Shown one piece after another: positions 1-7,046 of a stretch of 8,181 bases of DNA (positions are counted from its first letter, which is position 1; each line of letters starts with the position of its first letter). Source of the DNA: an uncultured Saprospiraceae bacterium (GTDB lineage Bacteria > Bacteroidota > Bacteroidia > Chitinophagales > Saprospiraceae). The stretch covers positions 1 through 8,181 of the forward strand of contig CALIQO010000540.1 in the NCBI GenBank assembly GCA_938044055.1, written 5' to 3'. The notes below the pieces were generated by a model. That model did no database searches. It was not told the DNA's origin and saw only the letters and a list, made by a program, of their open reading frames with translations. Both the position numbers and the translations under genes were made by a program.

Positions 1-711
1 GTAATACCATACATATGACTGAAATAAGGAAGCATTATCATAGAAGTCTAGTTTTCCTAGATCTACAGATGGCTTATTAGATTCGAAGTAAGACGAAAGG
101 AATTGATAATCCTTTTTATTTTTAGCATACCCGAATTGTAAGTATAAGCCATAGAGCATCAATGAAAAATTAGCCAGTCTATTGTTGTTATGCATTCTAC
201 CTACAACTGCTTCCGACATTTCTTTAATCTCGAGAGCCTTAGGGTACATGCTCCCCGTGATGTGTTGTGACTCTATGTGTCTTTCGAAGGTGAGCACACT
301 CATCAGTAAGGCATGATGTCTGCCATGAACGGCTCCTTTCTTAGCTTTTTCTATAAGGCTGAGTGCTTGTTTATATAAGCCTTTGCTATACAGGACTTTA
401 GCGAAATCAAGTTGTTCTCTTATCTGGATATCACCAATCTTATCCTTATATAGATTCCTAAGCACATACAGTATCTGCTGGTACAGGTGTGCTTTGATGT
501 TAGACAGTTGTGCTTTTTTAAGGTTAGGGATTTTCTTTAGAATGTCGCCTTCATCGTATTTTTTCTGTTTCTCGAGAAAATTAAAGAGCTGCACGAACAG
601 TGGGTTGTCGTGCTGGTTGCCTCTCTGAGCATAAACTCTAAAACTCCGTTTTTCACCCTTAGAAAGGGTAGAAATAAGGTTTAGTAAATGATCTTTTTTA
701 GCTCTTGGCAT
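1..711 (-). CDS. Conserved helical protein of unknown function, C-terminus missing
   Basis: An uninterrupted minus-strand reading frame begins with ATG at 711 (MPRAKKDHLLNLISTL...) and stays open for 237 codons to the window edge, so the 3' end is outside. I do not know its function. The sequence is rich in Lys, Leu, Tyr and Gln and looks entirely alpha-helical. The start (LLNLISTLSKGEKRSFRVYA, about residues 9-28), a segment ILKKIPNLKKAQLSNIKAHL (about residues 57-76) and a TPR-like stretch (FAKVLYSKGLYKQALSLIEKA, about residues 103-123) resemble a family of roughly 500-residue hypothetical proteins that I associate with Bacteroidetes. There is no signal peptide, membrane segment or recognisable catalytic motif. 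The gene is divergent from leuA, so it is probably a separate transcription unit. A weak -7-like sequence (AATATTTG on the minus strand, 766-759) lies about 48 nt upstream. The frame is confident, the family assignment moderate and the role unknown. Confidence 0.8.
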   Translation of the reverse strand, partial: MPRAKKDHLLNLISTLSKGEKRSFRVYAQRGNQHDNPLFVQLFNFLEKQKKYDEGDILKKIPNLKKAQLSNIKAHLYQQILYVLRNLYKDKIGDIQIREQLDFAKVLYSKGLYKQALSLIEKAKKGAVHGRHHALLMSVLTFERHIESQHITGSMYPKALEIKEMSEAVVGRMHNNNRLANFSLMLYGLYLQFGYAKNKKDYQFLSSYFESNKPSVDLGKLDFYDNASLFQSYVWYY

Positions 712-735
712 CGTAATAAATGTACTCGTAAAACT

Positions 736-746
736 CTGTAATACAG
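736..746. repeat. Small palindrome in the divergent intergenic region
   Basis: CTGTA-A-TACAG is a perfect 5-bp inverted repeat around one central base. It lies between the divergent start codons at 711 (minus) and 865 (plus). It could be half of an operator for either gene, but a palindrome this short can easily arise by chance and no second copy was seen. Confidence 0.25.
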
Positions 747-782
747 CTTAATGGATGTCAAATATTAAATTTTCAGTTCGTA

Positions 783-802
783 GAATCAAATTTTATTGAT
801 TC
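783..802. repeat. Inverted repeat upstream of the leuA promoter
   Basis: GAATCAA (783-789) and TTGATTC (796-802) form a perfect 7-bp inverted repeat with a 6-nt spacer, followed by a TTTTT run at 804-808. It ends about 21 nt upstream of the -7 element at 824-831, so it overlaps the expected -33 region. That position suits a repressor or activator operator. As RNA it could also form a weak, AT-rich terminator-like hairpin if transcription started further upstream. The symmetry is seen directly; the role is inference. Confidence 0.4.
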
Positions 803-823
803 GTTTTTAAAAGTGACCAAAAA

Positions 824-831
824 TATATTTG
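824..831 (+). promoter_or_regulatory. Probable Bacteroidetes-type -7 promoter element for the leu genes
   Basis: TATATTTG matches the Bacteroidetes sigma-ABfr -7 consensus TAnnTTTG at every defined position. Transcription would start near 836-840, giving a leader of about 25-30 nt before the leuA ATG at 865. The -33 element is not clear: a TTG lies at 796-798 (rather far) and a T-run at 804-808 (rather close). The element overlaps the TTG at 829, which argues against that TTG being the leuA start. Confidence 0.5.
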
Positions 832-864
832 TCTTTTATCGACTATTATTCAAGTTATAATAAG

Positions 865-2028
865 ATGGAAGGAAAGAAAATTGACATATTTGATACGACA
901 CTCAGAGACGGAGAACAAGTACCTGGATGTAAGTTGCGTACTGAAGAAAAAATCATTATTGCAGAAGCCCTAGACGAAATGGGCGTAGATGTTATAGAAG
1001 CAGGTTTTCCTATTTCTAGTCCAGGAGATTTCAGAAGTGTTGAGCAGATATCTGCTCTCGTAAAGAATGCTACTGTATGTGGGTTATCACGTGCGGTACA
1101 GAAAGATATAGAAGTAGCTGGAGATGCTGTAAAAGGAGCTAGAAGACCTCGGATTCATACGGGTATAGGTACTTCAGATAGTCATGTACTTCATAAGTTG
1201 AGAACGACAAGAGAAGATGTTATCGACCGTTCTATTAAAGCAGTAAAACTTGCTAAGCGGTATGCAGAAGATGTAGAATTCTATGCTGAGGATGCTGGCA
1301 GGACTGAAAACGAATATCTAAGTCAAGTAATTGAAGCTGTTATAAAAGCAGGTGCCACAGTTGTAAATATTCCAGATACGACTGGATATTGCTTACCGCA
1401 TGAGTATGGAGCTAAAATTAAATATCTCTGTGATCATGTAAAAGGTATAGAAAACGTCACAATTTCTACCCATTGCCATAACGATCTAGGTATGGCTACA
1501 GCGAATAGTATTGCTGGGATAGAAAATGGGGCAGCTCAGATAGAATGTACCATCAATGGTATAGGGGAAAGAGCAGGAAACACCAGTCTTGAAGAAGTGG
1601 TCATGATAATAAAACAGAGGTTTGGAAATCAGATGTACCATAATATTCTGACACCTAAATTAAAATCTATGAGTGAGATGGTGTCGGATAAAATGGGAAT
1701 GATTGTACAGCCTAATAAAGCCATTGTAGGGGCCAATGCATTTGCACATTCGTCAGGAATTCATCAGGATGGGGTCATAAAAAGAAGAGATACTTATGAA
1801 ATTATGGACCCTGCGGATGTAGGTGTCGATAAATCATCAATCATTCTTACTGCAAGATCTGGAAGAGCTGCACTCGCATATAGAGCCAAAGAGATAGGGA
1901 TAAATCTTACTAAAGAAGAACTAGATGTTGTCTATCAAGAGTTTTTATTGCTAGCAGATATTAAGAAAGAAGTTAACGATGAAGACTTACATAGGTTGAT
2001 GCAGAAGTTGCCTATAGGAGTTGCTTAG
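865..2028 (+). CDS. leuA: 2-isopropylmalate synthase, short form
   Basis: It condenses 2-ketoisovalerate with acetyl-CoA to 2-isopropylmalate, the committed step of leucine synthesis, in the cytoplasm. The TIM-barrel catalytic domain is complete. The first signature is LRDGEQVPG (residues 13-21) and the second is [18 protein letters not shown] (201-218). The expected metal ligands are Asp15, His203, His205 and Asn239 (in NGIGERAGN), and [10 protein letters not shown] lies at 295-304. I chose the ATG at 865 (387 residues). The in-frame TTG at 829 would add 12 residues that do not look like the family, and it sits inside the probable promoter. The protein ends soon after the accessory subdomain, so the C-terminal leucine-binding regulatory domain of roughly 520-residue enzymes such as E. 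coli LeuA is missing. Homocitrate or citramalate synthase are related possibilities, but the following leuC, leuD and leuB support LeuA. leuC starts 9 nt downstream. Confidence 0.93.
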   Translation: MEGKKIDIFDTTLRDGEQVPGCKLRTEEKIIIAEALDEMGVDVIEAGFPISSPGDFRSVEQISALVKNATVCGLSRAVQKDIEVAGDAVKGARRPRIHTGIGTSDSHVLHKLRTTREDVIDRSIKAVKLAKRYAEDVEFYAEDAGRTENEYLSQVIEAVIKAGATVVNIPDTTGYCLPHEYGAKIKYLCDHVKGIENVTISTHCHNDLGMATANSIAGIENGAAQIECTINGIGERAGNTSLEEVVMIIKQRFGNQMYHNILTPKLKSMSEMVSDKMGMIVQPNKAIVGANAFAHSSGIHQDGVIKRRDTYEIMDPADVGVDKSSIILTARSGRAALAYRAKEIGINLTKEELDVVYQEFLLLADIKKEVNDEDLHRLMQKLPIGVA

Positions 2029-2037
2029 AAAATAGAT

Positions 2038-3423
2038 ATGGGAAAGACATTATTTGATAAGGTGTGGGATGCGCATGTAGTTAAGTCTATAGAAGGAGGT
2101 AGAGATGTAATCTATATCGATAGACATCTGATACATGAAGTTACGAGCCCTCAGGCATTCAATGGATTAAGGAAAAGAGGATTACAGATTGCTCATCTAG
2201 ATAAGATTACGGCAACAGCAGATCACAACGTACCTACTATAAACCAGCATCTTCCGATTGCAGAACCTATGAGTCAGAAGCAAGTTTCTGCCTTAATCAA
2301 TAATTGTAAGGAATTCGGAGTAGAGCTTTATGGTCTAGGGCATGAAAATCAAGGAATAGTGCATGTTATAGGACCTGAATTAGGAATTACTAAGCCTGGT
2401 CTTACTATGGTATGTGGAGACAGTCATACAAGTACGCATGGAGCATTTGGCAATATAGCTTTCGGTATAGGGACGAGTCAGGTCGAGCAAGTTATGGCAA
2501 CACAATGTCTGATTTTAGATAGACCTAAGACAATGAGAATTACGATTGATGGTCTATTAGATCCTGGAGTAGGAGCGAAAGACATCATTTTATATATAAT
2601 ATCAAAATTAACGGCAGCTGGTGGAACAGGCTACTTTATAGAGTATGCAGGTTCTACCATCCAAGCCTTAAGTATGGAAGAAAGGATGACCATCTGTAAT
2701 ATGAGCATTGAGATGGGAGCTAGAGGCGGACTAATTGCACCGGACGATAAAACCTATAGTTATATGGAAGGTCGTCCCCATGTTCCGAAAGGAGAAGAAT
2801 GGAAGGATGCCATAAGATACTGGAACAATTTAGTAAGTGATACTGACGCTGTATTCGATCAAGAATATAGCTATAAAGCAGAAAATATAGGACCTATGGT
2901 TACCTATGGAACCAATCCAGGAATGGGTATAAAAGTTGATGAATTAATACCTCAAGAAGGATCGTCCCCATCCTTCGATAAAAGTCTGCAGTACATGGGC
3001 TTTTCTGAGGGACAATCTCTAGTAGGACATGAAATACAGAATGTATTTATAGGTAGTTGTACCAACAGTCGTATAGAAGATCTCAGAAAAGTTGCTGCAT
3101 ACATTCAAGGAAAGCAGAAAGCGGAAAATGTAAAAGTATACATTGTACCGGGTTCACAGAAGGTAAGGAACCAAGCTATGGAAGAAGGGTTAGACGTGAT
3201 ATTTGCAGAAGCGGGATTCCAATTAAGAGAACCAGGATGTAGTGCCTGCCTAGGGATGAATGAAGATAAAATACCTGCAGGAGAATATTGTGTATCAACT
3301 TCTAATCGAAACTTCGAAGGAAGACAAGGTCCTGGAGCCAGAACCATTCTAGCCAGCCCACTGATGGCAGCAGCAGCAGCCATAGAAGGAAAAATTGTTG
3401 ATGTAAGAAGCACCTTGAATTAA
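2038..3423 (+). CDS. leuC: 3-isopropylmalate dehydratase, large subunit
   Basis: With LeuD it isomerises 2-isopropylmalate to 3-isopropylmalate through 2-isopropylmaleate. This subunit holds the aconitase-type [4Fe-4S] cluster. The start [15 protein letters not shown] is typical of LeuC, and the 461-residue length is close to the E. coli protein (466). The three cluster cysteines are visible: Cys341 in IGSCTNSR, and Cys401 and Cys404 in [11 protein letters not shown], with the family's spacing. [12 protein letters not shown] at residues 127-138 is another aconitase-family signature. The C-terminal [20 protein letters not shown] is complete. The ATG lies 9 nt after the leuA stop and the stop lies 1 nt before leuD, indicating cotranscription and probable translational coupling with its partner subunit. 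Confidence 0.96.
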   Translation: MGKTLFDKVWDAHVVKSIEGGRDVIYIDRHLIHEVTSPQAFNGLRKRGLQIAHLDKITATADHNVPTINQHLPIAEPMSQKQVSALINNCKEFGVELYGLGHENQGIVHVIGPELGITKPGLTMVCGDSHTSTHGAFGNIAFGIGTSQVEQVMATQCLILDRPKTMRITIDGLLDPGVGAKDIILYIISKLTAAGGTGYFIEYAGSTIQALSMEERMTICNMSIEMGARGGLIAPDDKTYSYMEGRPHVPKGEEWKDAIRYWNNLVSDTDAVFDQEYSYKAENIGPMVTYGTNPGMGIKVDELIPQEGSSPSFDKSLQYMGFSEGQSLVGHEIQNVFIGSCTNSRIEDLRKVAAYIQGKQKAENVKVYIVPGSQKVRNQAMEEGLDVIFAEAGFQLREPGCSACLGMNEDKIPAGEYCVSTSNRNFEGRQGPGARTILASPLMAAAAAIEGKIVDVRSTLN

Positions 3424-3424
3424 G

Positions 3425-4018
3425 ATGGAAAAACTAAAAACCATAACCTCATCAGCGGTCCCTCTTCCAATAGAAGATGTGGATACTGACCAGATTATTC
3501 CAGCAAGATTCTTGAAAGCAGTAACCAGGGATGGATTCGGGGAGAACTTGTTTCGAGATTGGCGATATAACAATAACGATGTAGAGATTCAAGACTTCGT
3601 ATTGAACAATCCTACTTACCATGGAAGTATTCTTGTCGCTGGAAAAAACTTCGGCTGTGGTTCTAGCAGAGAACACGCTACCTGGGCTTTATATGACTAT
3701 GGATTTAGAGTTGTTATATCCAGTTTTTTCGCAGATATATTTAGGGGTAATGCGATGAATAATGGATTGCTGCCATTGCAGGTATCACAAGAAGAACTAG
3801 ACCAGATATTAATGGCGATAGAAAAAGATCCGGAAACCTCCATATATGTAAATTTAGAAGAACAGGTATGGAATGTAGAAGGGAAAGATATACAAGGAAC
3901 CTTCCATATAGATGGTTATAAGAAGATGTGCTTGCTCAATGGTTATGATGATATAGATTATCTGTTGAGTCTAAAAGATGAAATAAAAACATTCGAAAAA
4001 AATCAAGTAGTTTATTGA
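3425..4018 (+). CDS. leuD: 3-isopropylmalate dehydratase, small subunit
   Basis: It is the swivelling-domain partner of LeuC, completing the isopropylmalate isomerase active site. At 197 residues it matches the usual LeuD length (about 200). Recognisable segments are [15 protein letters not shown] (residues 17-31), the substrate-loop motif [13 protein letters not shown] (77-89) and [17 protein letters not shown] (about 102-118). The ATG follows the leuC stop after a single base, so ribosomes finishing leuC probably start leuD, which would keep the two subunits in equal amounts. leuB begins 7 nt downstream. No oddities were seen. Confidence 0.96.
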   Translation: MEKLKTITSSAVPLPIEDVDTDQIIPARFLKAVTRDGFGENLFRDWRYNNNDVEIQDFVLNNPTYHGSILVAGKNFGCGSSREHATWALYDYGFRVVISSFFADIFRGNAMNNGLLPLQVSQEELDQILMAIEKDPETSIYVNLEEQVWNVEGKDIQGTFHIDGYKKMCLLNGYDDIDYLLSLKDEIKTFEKNQVVY

Positions 4019-4025
4019 TATAGAA

Positions 4026-5138
4026 ATGAAGATGTTGAAGAATATAACGGTATTGCCAGGAGATGGTATAGGCCCAGAAGTAACCGATCAAGCGGTCAAG
4101 GTATTAGAAGCCATTGCGGAACGATTCGGACACGAGTTTAAATTCACTTGTGGGTTGATCGGTGCTGCGGCAATAGATAAAACCGGAGACCCGTTTCCAG
4201 AAGAGACACTAGAATTGTGTCAGTCCAGTGATGCAATATTGCTAGGTGCTATCGGTGACCCAAAGTATGATAAAGATCCTAATGCATCAATACGTCCGGA
4301 GCAGGGATTACTCAGGATGAGAAAATCCCTAGGCTTGTATGCCAATGTGCGACCGATTAAGATCTATGATAAACTGGCGGGCTTGTCTGTAGTTAAACCA
4401 GAAATTTTAGAGAATGTCGATTTCGTCATTTATAGAGAATTGACAGGAGGAATATATTTTGGTAAGAAACAGAAAGAAGCAGATTTTTCATCCGACGAAT
4501 GCCTGTATTTTAGATCCGAAGTTGAGCGGATTACTAAACTCGCATTTGCGGAAGCGGCAAGGAGAGATAAAAAACTATGCTTAGTAGATAAAGCCAATGT
4601 CCTGGAAAGCTCCAGATTATGGAGAGATGTAGTTATGGATTATGCCAAGCTATATCACGATGTCGAAGTAGAATATCTATACATAGACAATGCAGCAATG
4701 CAGATGATACTTAACCCGTCTCGTTTCGATGTGGTTCTCTGTTCTAATATGTTCGGCGATATACTTTCAGATGAAGCCAGTGTGCTTGTGGGTTCACTAG
4801 GATTGCTTGCTTCTTCATCAAGAGGAGATGAGTATTCTCTATATGAACCAGTCCACGGATCTTATCCAGAAGCGGCTGGAAAAGACATTGCTAATCCACT
4901 AGCTACAATTATGTCCGCAGAGATGATGTTGCGCGATGCTGAAATGGAAAAAGAAGCGGATTGCATAAATCGAGCTATTGAATTCTGTATGGAGAAGAGT
5001 ATTATGACAGAAGACTTAAACCCAGATATACACTATTCTTGCTCGCAGATGGGGGATATTATACAAGCACTGATTCTGGATGGGCCAGAGTCTCTTAAGA
5101 TAAGATCTATCCGTGAGGCCAACTCGACCATTCTTTAA
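4026..5138 (+). CDS. leuB: 3-isopropylmalate dehydrogenase
   Basis: It oxidatively decarboxylates 3-isopropylmalate with NAD+ to 2-ketoisocaproate, the direct precursor of leucine. The 370-residue length fits the beta-decarboxylating dehydrogenase family. Substrate-binding arginines are in place at Arg99 and Arg109 (LLRMRKSLGLYANVRP) and Arg137 (YRELTGGIYFG, with Tyr144). Lys189 lies in DKANVLESSRLWR, and the metal ligands are Asp221, Asp245 and Asp249 (YIDNAAMQMI and NMFGDILSDEAS). The NAD-binding EPVHGSYPEAAGKDIANP (274-291) fits isopropylmalate rather than isocitrate dehydrogenase. The start MKMLKNITVLPGDGIGPEV has a second ATG two codons later (4032) that could also serve. It is the last gene of the leu group; no terminator lies directly after it, and the first strong hairpin is about 170 nt downstream. 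Confidence 0.96.
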   Translation: MKMLKNITVLPGDGIGPEVTDQAVKVLEAIAERFGHEFKFTCGLIGAAAIDKTGDPFPEETLELCQSSDAILLGAIGDPKYDKDPNASIRPEQGLLRMRKSLGLYANVRPIKIYDKLAGLSVVKPEILENVDFVIYRELTGGIYFGKKQKEADFSSDECLYFRSEVERITKLAFAEAARRDKKLCLVDKANVLESSRLWRDVVMDYAKLYHDVEVEYLYIDNAAMQMILNPSRFDVVLCSNMFGDILSDEASVLVGSLGLLASSSRGDEYSLYEPVHGSYPEAAGKDIANPLATIMSAEMMLRDAEMEKEADCINRAIEFCMEKSIMTEDLNPDIHYSCSQMGDIIQALILDGPESLKIRSIREANSTIL

Positions 5139-5200
5139 GTTCTTAATGAATTATTTAAAATAAAAATGGAACTGTAGGCATGGAATCAAGAAAAAAACTA

Positions 5201-5208
5201 CATATTTG
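5201..5208 (+). promoter_or_regulatory. Possible -7 promoter element for the ilv leader
   Basis: CATATTTG differs from the Bacteroidetes -7 consensus TAnnTTTG at one position. Transcription from it would start around 5213-5215, only a few bases before the leader-peptide ATG at 5220, giving a nearly leaderless message. No convincing -33 element was found upstream. If this is not a promoter, the ilv genes would be reached by read-through from leuB. The surrounding 5139-5219 is AT-rich and holds nothing else I can support. Confidence 0.25.
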
Positions 5209-5219
5209 GGTACAGAAAA

Positions 5220-5282
5220 ATGAATCAGATTATTATAAATATCGTCGTCATTATTATTAGCGTGATTATTCACCGCTGCTAG
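5220..5282 (+). CDS. ilv leader peptide (Ile/Val-rich attenuator peptide)
   Basis: A 20-codon frame from ATG at 5220 to TAG at 5280-5282 encodes MNQIIINIVVIIISVIIHRC. Nine of the 20 residues are Ile (codons ATT x7, ATA x1, ATC x1) and three are Val, in consecutive runs between 5229 and 5270. There is no Leu codon. It resembles in design the leader peptide of the enterobacterial ilv operon, whose translation senses charged branched-chain tRNAs. It precedes a terminator hairpin and ilvD, exactly where an ilv leader should be. An A-rich stretch (CAGAAAA) precedes the ATG, as is common at Bacteroidetes starts. The peptide itself probably has no function after translation. A competing frame from ATG 5180 (MESRKKLHIWVQ...) spans the same DNA but has no meaningful composition. 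The codon bias and context make this call strong despite the small size. Confidence 0.85.
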   Translation: MNQIIINIVVIIISVIIHRC

Positions 5283-5346
5283 AAGGACGATATATCAATA
5301 CATAAAATAATATGAAAGGCCGTCCTCCATGAGGATGGCCTTTCAT
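5239..5346 (+). promoter_or_regulatory. Ribosome-mediated transcription attenuator of ilvD-ilvB
   Basis: Three competing pairings can be read from the RNA. Segment 1 (ATATCGTC, 5239-5246, within the Ile/Val codons) is perfectly complementary over 8 bp to segment 2 (GACGATAT, 5286-5293, just after the leader stop). Segment 2 and its flank (AGGACG, 5284-5289) can instead pair over 6 bp with CGTCCT (5321-5326), the upper part of the terminator's 5' arm. Segment 3 pairs with segment 4 to form the terminator. A ribosome stalled on Ile or Val codons would cover segment 1 and favour the 2:3 pairing, blocking the terminator. A ribosome reaching the stop at 5280 would cover part of segment 2 and let the terminator form. 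The 2:3 helix is short, so the antiterminator is the weakest part of the model. Confidence 0.7.
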
Positions 5347-5351
5347 GTTTT
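5312..5351 (+). terminator. Intrinsic terminator hairpin: leu terminator and ilv attenuator
   Basis: ATGAAAGGCCGTCCTC (5312-5327) and GAGGATGGCCTTTCAT (5331-5346) form a 16-bp stem with one G-U pair and a 3-nt CAT loop, followed by GTTTT (5347-5351). The GC-rich upper stem is strong; the following T tract is short. It ends only 9 nt before the ilvD ATG, so it lies in the ilvD 5' untranslated region rather than at the end of an isolated operon. It would terminate leu transcripts and, with the leader peptide, control ilvD-ilvB. Because it is so close to the ilvD start, it might also act by hindering ribosome access. Confidence 0.85.
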
Positions 5352-5360
5352 AAATACGTT

Positions 5361-7028
5361 ATGACTAAGAATAAATACAGTAGACATGTTACCCAGGATA
5401 AGACCCAGCCAGCTGCACAAGCTATGCTTCATGCTATAGGGTTGACGAGGGAAGATCTCTTGAAGCCTCAAGTAGGGGTAGTAAGTACAGGATGGGAAGG
5501 GAATCCATGCAATATGCATCTTAATGGCCTTGCTGGAGATATCCGAGACTCTATCAATATGAGGGAATTGATAGGTCTGGTTTTCCATACAATAGGGGTA
5601 AGCGACGGTATATCTATGGGTACAGCAGGGATGAGATATTCTCTGCCTTCTAGAGACATCATTGCAGATTCTATAGAGACTGTTATGTCTGCACAATGGT
5701 ATGATGGTGTAGTGGCAGTTGTCGGATGTGATAAAAATATGCCTGGAGCTATGATGGCTCTAGGGAGGTTGAACCGCCCAGGAATTATAGTGTATGGAGG
5801 AACCATTGCTCCTGGATGTCATGCTGGAAAGAAGCTAGATATCGTTTCTGCGTTCGAAGCGCTAGGGCAGAAGATAAGTGGAGAAATCTCTCAAGAGGAT
5901 TACGAGCAAGTCGTACTTAATGCCTGTCCTGGACCGGGAGGATGTGGAGGTATGTATACTGCTAATACCATGGCATCCGCGATTGAGGCAATGGGTATGA
6001 GCATACCCTATAATTCTAGTAACCCTGCAGTCAGTAGTCAGAAAAACCAAGAGTGTAATAAAATAGGAAAGTATATAGACCACCTACTTGATATAGACCT
6101 TAAACCGAGAGATATTGTTACTAAGCGCAGTATGGAGAATGCCTTGCGTCTGATAACCGTTCTCGGTGGTTCTACTAATGCAGTCCTGCATATGCTGGCG
6201 ATTGCCTATTCCTATGATATTGATCTCACACTGGCCGATGTGCAACGCATCAGTGACGAAACACCTTTTCTAGCAGACTTGAAACCGAGTGGAAAACATG
6301 TTATGCAAGATCTACATGCTGTAGGTGGCGTTCCAGGAGTAATGAAGATGATGCTTGAGAATGATCTTCTCGATGGCACTTGTCAGACTGTTACTGGAAA
6401 AACAATTGCTGAAAATTTATCAGAGTTACCTGGACTTACAGAAGGGCAGAAAGTAATCTATCCTCTGGATCAACCTGTTAAGGATTCTGGACACTTGCAG
6501 ATGCTATTTGGGAATTTAGCTTCAGAAGGATCTGTAGCTAAGATTACAGGAAAAGAAGGGCTCGTATTTTCTGGTACCGCTAAAGTTTATGATTCTGAGA
6601 ATGAAGCGAATCTAGCCATTCAGAATAACGAAATAGATAAAGGAGATGTAATTGTGATCCGTTATTGTGGCCCTAAAGGAGGGCCTGGAATGCCAGAAAT
6701 GCTTAAGCCGACAAGCCTAATCATGGGTGCAGGACTGGGAAATGATGTAGCCTTAATTACGGATGGAAGATTTTCTGGAGGTACGCATGGATTCGTTGTA
6801 GGGCATATAACTCCAGAAGCATATTCTGGAGGCGTGATTGCCCTTGTGGAAGATGGAGACACCATTGTTATTGATGCAGAGAATAATCTGATAGAAGTAA
6901 AACTTGCAGAAGAAGAAATACAATCTAGGAGAAAGCTATGGAAAAAGCCAGAAGATCTTCCTCCAGGATTTTTAAGAAAATATAGAAAAAATGTCAAGTC
7001 AGCCAGTGAAGGTTGTACTACTTGCTAA
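5361..7028 (+). CDS. ilvD: Dihydroxy-acid dehydratase
   Basis: It dehydrates 2,3-dihydroxyisovalerate to 2-ketoisovalerate and 2,3-dihydroxy-3-methylvalerate to 2-keto-3-methylvalerate, serving valine, leucine and isoleucine synthesis. At 555 residues it is the shorter bacterial form (E. coli IlvD is about 616). The Fe-S ligand cysteines are Cys50 (GNPCNMH), Cys123 ([10 protein letters not shown]) and Cys195 ([17 protein letters not shown]). The Lys of CHAGKK (about 157) is the usual modified metal-binding lysine position, and Ser472 in [12 protein letters not shown] is the expected catalytic base. The start [23 protein letters not shown] agrees with the family, so the ATG at 5361 is secure. 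It has no Shine-Dalgarno sequence and lies 9 nt after the attenuator, which probably controls it according to Ile/Val supply. The related sugar-acid dehydratases (Edd and others) are unlikely given the length, motifs and neighbours. ilvB follows after 18 nt. Confidence 0.96.
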   Translation: MTKNKYSRHVTQDKTQPAAQAMLHAIGLTREDLLKPQVGVVSTGWEGNPCNMHLNGLAGDIRDSINMRELIGLVFHTIGVSDGISMGTAGMRYSLPSRDIIADSIETVMSAQWYDGVVAVVGCDKNMPGAMMALGRLNRPGIIVYGGTIAPGCHAGKKLDIVSAFEALGQKISGEISQEDYEQVVLNACPGPGGCGGMYTANTMASAIEAMGMSIPYNSSNPAVSSQKNQECNKIGKYIDHLLDIDLKPRDIVTKRSMENALRLITVLGGSTNAVLHMLAIAYSYDIDLTLADVQRISDETPFLADLKPSGKHVMQDLHAVGGVPGVMKMMLENDLLDGTCQTVTGKTIAENLSELPGLTEGQKVIYPLDQPVKDSGHLQMLFGNLASEGSVAKITGKEGLVFSGTAKVYDSENEANLAIQNNEIDKGDVIVIRYCGPKGGPGMPEMLKPTSLIMGAGLGNDVALITDGRFSGGTHGFVVGHITPEAYSGGVIALVEDGDTIVIDAENNLIEVKLAEEEIQSRRKLWKKPEDLPPGFLRKYRKNVKSASEGCTTC

Positions 7029-7046
7029 ATAAAAGTTGTAAACATT

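Noticed and set aside
383..628. Plus-strand 81-codon frame in the left region
   Set aside because: It lies antisense to the longer minus-strand frame 711-1, which begins with ATG, has a natural composition and resembles a protein family. The plus-strand product is Ser/Cys/Leu-rich with no recognisable features.
712..864. Search for a leucine leader peptide upstream of leuA
   Set aside because: Short frames at 751 (MDVKY) and 755 (MSNIKFSVRRIKFY) contain no Leu codons, and no GC-rich terminator was seen before leuA.
3105..3413. Minus-strand frames inside leuC, leuD and ilvD (for example 3105-3413, 3452-3676, 5468-5806, 6662-6997)
   Set aside because: All are antisense to well-conserved enzyme genes with intact motifs and show no independent protein character.
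5199..5212. 14-base exact repeat TACATATTTGGGTA at 5199-5212 and 7149-7162
   Set aside because: The second copy is ordinary IlvB coding sequence (YIFGY). One AT-rich 14-mer match within 8 kb is compatible with chance, and no third copy was noticed.
5180..5260. Alternative short frame MESRKKLHIWVQ... in the leader region
   Set aside because: It overlaps the Ile/Val leader in another frame, has no amino-acid bias tied to the pathway, and ends without any relation to the hairpin.
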